From: Serratia sp. H1w
GTDB lineage: Bacteria > Pseudomonadota > Gammaproteobacteria > Enterobacterales > Enterobacteriaceae
DNA: 64,000 nt
Reading direction: 5' to 3'
Assembly: GCF_000633355.1 (NCBI RefSeq)
Contig: NZ_AYMQ01000019.1
Span: 1 to 64,000 of the forward strand
Part shown: in pieces, positions 60,272 through 64,000 of the stretch
Numbering within the stretch: the first letter of the stretch is position 1
Layout: each line of letters begins with the position of its first letter
The notes under the pieces: generated by a model
What the model was told of the DNA's origin: nothing
Databases searched by the model: none
What the model saw: only the letters and a program-made list of their open reading frames with translations
Translations under genes and position numbers: made by a program

Positions 60272-61132
60272 TCAGGAGGCTTGGCGCAGACCTTTATGGC
60301 CTTTATTCATCATTAACACTTTGGCATAGACATCGTCTTCTACAGCATGTTTTGCCGAAGCCATGACGCGAGCCAGGTTGGCCTCGTTATTGTCGTTCAC
60401 ATAAGCTTTACCCACTGCGGTAATAAACGCCTTACGTAAATCACTGGCAATATTCACTTTCGCCACACCATAGTTGATAAAACTGCGCAGGATCTCTTCA
60501 TCAATTCCTGATCCCCCGTGGATCACCAGCGGAACCGGTGATACCTCGGCAATGCGTTTAAGCAGCGGGATATCAATGCGAGGAATATCCTCCAGGCCAT
60601 GTACGTTGCCGATTGAAATCGCCAGCATGTCGCAACCGGTCTGTTCCACAAAAGTTTTCACCTTGTCCGGATCTGTTTTGCAATCTGCTTCGCTGACATG
60701 ATCATCTTCTTTGCCAAGAATCGCCCCCAGCTCGGCCTCTACCGGCACGCCGAAAGATTTACAGAAATCCACCGCTTCACGGGTGAAAGCGATATTCTCT
60801 TCAAAGGAAAATGCCGCGCCATCAATCATGACGGAGGTAAACCCTGCGCGAACCGCTTGCTTGACATCATCCAGCGACTTGCCATGATCGAGGTGCAGGC
60901 TAACCGGTACGTCCATTTTATCGGCATGACGTTTCACGATTTCGTAAATGTAATCATAGCCAGAGAGTTGCGCATTAGTCGGCGCTATCTGAATAAAATT
61001 GGGTAACCCTGAACGCTCAATGGCGTTCAGGATCGAGATGGTGGTTTCAAGATTAGTGGTATTAAATGCGCCAGCCAGCACGCGTTTTTCACGAATACGA
61101 TCGAGCAGGATTTTACCGTTAACTAATGGCAT
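60272..61132 (-). CDS. Class II ketose-bisphosphate aldolase (GatY/KbaY/Fba family)
   Basis: A 286-residue zinc aldolase. Zinc ligands and active residues are in HLDHG (His80, Asp82, His83), EAELGAILGKED, SIGNVHGLE and VIHGGSG. The family cleaves fructose- or tagatose-1,6-bisphosphate to two triose phosphates; the sugar cannot be chosen from sequence. It starts 11 bp after the GntR-type regulator stop and is 27 bp before the HPr gene, so these three share a transcript. Confidence 0.92.
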   Translation of the reverse strand: MPLVNGKILLDRIREKRVLAGAFNTTNLETTISILNAIERSGLPNFIQIAPTNAQLSGYDYIYEIVKRHADKMDVPVSLHLDHGKSLDDVKQAVRAGFTSVMIDGAAFSFEENIAFTREAVDFCKSFGVPVEAELGAILGKEDDHVSEADCKTDPDKVKTFVEQTGCDMLAISIGNVHGLEDIPRIDIPLLKRIAEVSPVPLVIHGGSGIDEEILRSFINYGVAKVNIASDLRKAFITAVGKAYVNDNNEANLARVMASAKHAVEDDVYAKVLMMNKGHKGLRQAS

Positions 61133-61143
61133 AGCATTGTCCT

Positions 61144-61881
61144 CTATCTTCGTTGCAGAAGGGTACCTAAATAATATTTATCGGATTTGAGCCAGACATT
61201 GCCAAATTCAACCGGCAGATCTTTTTCAAAGAATACTAACTGTTCCAAATGCAATACGGGCGCATCTTCATTGACTTCCAGATAATGGCCGCGTTCACTG
61301 CCGACAATTTTTGCCGCATAGCGGCTTTCGGCAAAGCTGATCCTTCTCTCAGACAATTTCTCGATCGAAGGGAACAGGTTTTGTTGATTAAAATCGATAT
61401 CCACAATGCCTGGGCAGAGCTGAATATTAATACGGTTCTCAATCAGCATGACTTTCTCACCTTCAACGCTACGCACGCGCTTCAGGTAAAAAATTGGTGC
61501 GCCGACCTCAATTCTCAGCTTATCGGCAACGTGTTTGGTCGCTTTCTCTACACTCGAGGCAATCACTTTGGTGGTAAAATTCAGATGCTGACTTTCCAAA
61601 GATTCCGCAAATGACAGCAGCCCTTCCCCCAACGAATAAGAGATATTTTCGCTCTTAACAAAGGTGCCTTTGCCCTGAACCTGCACCAACATGCCTTCCT
61701 TCACCAACATGGTGACCGCTTTTTTCACCGTTCCACGGCTAACCTGCAAAATCTCCATGATCTGGTTTTCCGAAGGTATGCGATCGCCCTTGCCAAGCTC
61801 GCCTTTATATACGTTTTCCCTTATCCACTCAGAGACCTGAAGGTACAACGGCACTTCAGAATCTTTTAGAATAGTCTTCAT
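61144..61881 (-). CDS. GntR/HutC-family transcriptional regulator with UTRA domain
   Basis: A 245-residue regulator: winged helix at residues ~10-75 (PLYLQVSEWIRENV; RIPSENQIMEILQVSRGTVKKAVTMLVKEG) and a UTRA ligand domain. Its ligand is probably a phosphorylated sugar of the adjacent pathway. The start at MKTILKDSE follows GAGGAA at eight bases; thirteen more codons are open upstream. GTCTATATAC at 61909-61918, just before the ribosome site, resembles HutC-type operators and may mediate autoregulation. Confidence 0.9.
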   Translation of the reverse strand: MKTILKDSEVPLYLQVSEWIRENVYKGELGKGDRIPSENQIMEILQVSRGTVKKAVTMLVKEGMLVQVQGKGTFVKSENISYSLGEGLLSFAESLESQHLNFTTKVIASSVEKATKHVADKLRIEVGAPIFYLKRVRSVEGEKVMLIENRINIQLCPGIVDIDFNQQNLFPSIEKLSERRISFAESRYAAKIVGSERGHYLEVNEDAPVLHLEQLVFFEKDLPVEFGNVWLKSDKYYLGTLLQRR

Positions 61882-62091
61882 ATGTGGTTCCTCGTCAGTG
61901 TGAAGATCGTCTATATACAACTATGCACAAGTTACGCCAACACCGGCTCATTTGTAAGCATTTCCAGACGATCCGGATCACACTTTCGGACCAAGAATGA
62001 GTCCCAACGGCGGCAAAACCGCCTCTGACTACAGCTCTGCTTAAGGAAATTGCAGGGTGCGTTCACTACGACACTCCACCTTTCCGCGCCA

Positions 62092-63126
62092 TCATTGATC
62101 CGCTTTGATAATCACCTTCAGCACATCATTTTCTGGATTGGCAGCAAACTCAATCGCTTCGGCCATCGCCGATAAGGGCCAGGTATGGGTGATCATATCC
62201 ACGACATTAATTTTGTTTTTCTCGACAATCTCGATGGCCTCTTTCATTTCATAAGGCGTGAGAGAGTAAGTGCCGATGATCGAGATTTCATCCCTGAACA
62301 GGCGACCGGCATCAATATTAACCACCGGATCTTTATCAAACGGTGAAAAGACAATCACCCGTCCCCCACGCCGTAATACATTGACCGCCTGAGGAAGTAA
62401 CGCGGAAACCCCAGCAGCGATAACGACCACATCAACCCCCTTACCTGCGGTGATCTCGTTGACCCGTGACTCGAGATCCTCCTTGGCAGGATCGATGGCA
62501 TGGGTAATCCCCAGCTTTAACGCCAGCTCGCGCTTGTAGCGTGACAGGTCCGATACGATGACCGTCGAGGCCCCTTTCAGCGCGGAAAGCTGTGCGCTGA
62601 TCAGGCCAATGGTGCCCGACCCCATCACCAACACGCTGTCTTTGGCATGAATATGCGCGGACTTCAGCCCGTGCAGGCAACAGGCCACCGGCTCAATCAT
62701 CGCCGCGCGATCCCAATCCAGGTCGTCGGCAATTTTATGTGTCAGATGCTCGGTGTGCAGCCGCGGTACCCGTATAAACTCGCAAAAACCGCCGGGCTCA
62801 AGATTGGTTTTCTTAAATTGATCGCACAGGGTGAAGTAACCCCGATCGCAATAATGGCATCCAAAACAGGGGACATGGATAGCTGTGACCACACGGTCGC
62901 CAGGCTTGAAGCGGGTAACCTGCTGGCCAACCTTCACCACCTCACCAGAAACCTCATGCCCCAGAATAATCGGGCCAGTAACGGTCTGATGCTGTGCTTT
63001 ATGGATATCGGTACCACACAGGCCACAGGACTTCATTTTCACCAGAATATCGCCTTCGCCCAATTCTGGCAGATCGACATCCTGATAGCGGATATCATTC
63101 TTGCTGTAGTAAACACTGGCTTTCAT
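62092..63126 (-). CDS. Zinc-dependent sugar-alcohol dehydrogenase
   Basis: A 344-residue medium-chain dehydrogenase. Catalytic zinc site GLCGTDIHKAQ and LGHEVSGEV; structural zinc cysteines CFGCHYCDRGYFTLC; NAD-binding VMGSGTIGLISAQLSALKG. It is only moderately similar to the other dehydrogenase at the cluster's far end. Its start overlaps the kinase stop by four bases, so the two are translationally coupled. A substrate of the sorbitol/iditol/galactitol class is likely. Confidence 0.9.
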   Translation of the reverse strand: MKASVYYSKNDIRYQDVDLPELGEGDILVKMKSCGLCGTDIHKAQHQTVTGPIILGHEVSGEVVKVGQQVTRFKPGDRVVTAIHVPCFGCHYCDRGYFTLCDQFKKTNLEPGGFCEFIRVPRLHTEHLTHKIADDLDWDRAAMIEPVACCLHGLKSAHIHAKDSVLVMGSGTIGLISAQLSALKGASTVIVSDLSRYKRELALKLGITHAIDPAKEDLESRVNEITAGKGVDVVVIAAGVSALLPQAVNVLRRGGRVIVFSPFDKDPVVNIDAGRLFRDEISIIGTYSLTPYEMKEAIEIVEKNKINVVDMITHTWPLSAMAEAIEFAANPENDVLKVIIKADQ

Positions 63127-64000
63127 GCCATTTCTCCATAACGACGACGCTCTGCGAGCATCTTGGAACCATAAAGTGGCTGATAAACTTCGGTGTAAAG
63201 AGCCTGATAGCGGTCAACGTCTTGCGGTACAGGCTGATAGCGGCTGAGCATTTCATCGCTGGTCACCTCAACGTGGCTGATATCAACACCCACCGCCTTA
63301 GCCGCCAGCATCGCTGCGCCTTTGCTCACGGCCTCCTCAATGTTGTAGGCAATCACTTCGCGGTTCAGAACGCTGGCCTTCAATTGCAGCCAGTAGGGAT
63401 TTTTACTGGCGGCACCAATCACATTAACCACCGGATAAGGCTTGCCGGTCAACGACTGGTAGGTATCCAGCAGGTTTTTAAGTTCAAAACACAGCCCCTG
63501 AAAGATAAACCGCAAGATATCTTTTGGCCGCGATTGATCGTCCAAACCATATATCAAGGCTTTTGACCAGGTAGCGCGGTCCGGGGGGCCACTGCCACGC
63601 AGGTGGGGGATAAATATCCCATCGAGATTAGTGGCGGTTTCATCAGGTTCGCTCAAAGCATCGACCAGGCACAGAAATGCCGCCATGTCCAACTCGAACA
63701 GGTTCCTGAACCACTCAATGGCATATCCTGCCGATGGCAAGGAAGCATAAAGAGAGTGCATACCTTGCTGAACGTGTACGCCATTCGAGACGCGGGCCTG
63801 GAAAAATTCCCGCGTGGTATTAATCGATTCGGTCACGACCAGCAAACCTTCGGTGGTGCCCGTCGAGTTGAGGATCTGTTCTTCACTGGTTAGCCCAACG
63901 GCTACCGCTCCGCACATGTGATCATGACCGGCAATGGCAACCTGAGTGATGGCAGATAACCCAGTCAACTCACAGACCTCTGCCGTTAACTGTCCTATCG
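63123..64000 (-). CDS. FGGY-family carbohydrate kinase (partial, runs off the right edge)
   Basis: The visible 292 codons cover the C-terminal part of an FGGY kinase. The motif AIAGHDHMCGAVAVG (catalytic Asp region) and the phosphate-binding VIGAASKNPYWLQLKASVLNREV, with the alanine-rich helix EEAVSKGAAMLAA, are clear. The frame stays open to the last base, so the N-terminal half lies beyond the window. FGGY kinases phosphorylate ketoses or polyols. It is the most upstream visible gene of the polyol cluster. Confidence 0.92.
   Translation of the reverse strand, partial: IGQLTAEVCELTGLSAITQVAIAGHDHMCGAVAVGLTSEEQILNSTGTTEGLLVVTESINTTREFFQARVSNGVHVQQGMHSLYASLPSAGYAIEWFRNLFELDMAAFLCLVDALSEPDETATNLDGIFIPHLRGSGPPDRATWSKALIYGLDDQSRPKDILRFIFQGLCFELKNLLDTYQSLTGKPYPVVNVIGAASKNPYWLQLKASVLNREVIAYNIEEAVSKGAAMLAAKAVGVDISHVEVTSDEMLSRYQPVPQDVDRYQALYTEVYQPLYGSKMLAERRRYGEMA

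Overview
The window reads as chromosome of a Serratia-like member of the Enterobacterales. Most genes have close E. coli counterparts recognisable by sequence and often in the same local order (yegE-alkA-yegD, mdtABCD-baeSR-yegP-yegQ-cyaR-yegS-fbaB, srlAEBD-gutM-srlR-gutQ, thiMD). They are mixed with genes E. coli K-12 lacks at these places: an MgtE magnesium transporter, an Ada-AlkA fusion, a DUF4189 protein and a polyol cluster with its own HPr. The genus is an inference from gene content and moderately high GC; no 16S rRNA gene is present. I saw no rRNA, tRNA, CRISPR, prophage or IS element.

Layout. 0-3 kb: c-di-GMP phosphodiesterase pdeF, with a strong candidate FNR-dependent promoter, divergent from yfgG. 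3-13 kb: mgtE, a frameshifted dgcE (yegE), an Ada-AlkA repair fusion, the Hsp70-like yegD, an acetyltransferase and an aldo/keto reductase. 13-24 kb: the mdtABCD-baeSR efflux and envelope-stress operon. 24-28 kb: yegP, trhP, the CRP-dependent small RNA CyaR, and yegS. 28-34 kb: rspA-rspB-ydfJ-ydfI with regulator rspR, a probable hexonate (L-gulonate/D-mannonate) route. 34-41 kb: fbaB and the glucitol PTS operon. 41-44 kb: envelope genes (ivy, a DUF4189 protein, an OmpA-like protein). 44-49 kb: a Fic protein, thiMD under a TPP riboswitch, an AT-rich orphan secreted protein and a frameshifted rluF. 49-58.7 kb: opgE, a small lipoprotein, an mdtD-like MFS pump, glutaminase, divergent pepT/dppA, and a DUF1571-SRPBCC-GNAT trio. 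58.7-64 kb, minus strand: a sugar/polyol cluster of FGGY kinase, two zinc dehydrogenases, GntR-family regulator, class II aldolase and HPr-like protein, running off the right edge.

Themes. Sugar and polyol catabolism dominates: three dedicated systems plus an aldolase. Two families of dispersed palindromic repeats sit between genes. One (CCCTCTCCC arms, often paired to bracket 100-200 bp) occurs at five places; the other (a 20-bp palindrome with a shared 3' tail) occurs twice. Two otherwise well conserved genes, dgcE and rluF, are each broken by a one-base length change in a short homopolymer, so sequencing error must be excluded before calling them pseudogenes. The least described parts are the HPr-containing polyol cluster, the paired exclusive hairpins between rspB and ydfJ, and the AT-rich secreted orphan at 47 kb.
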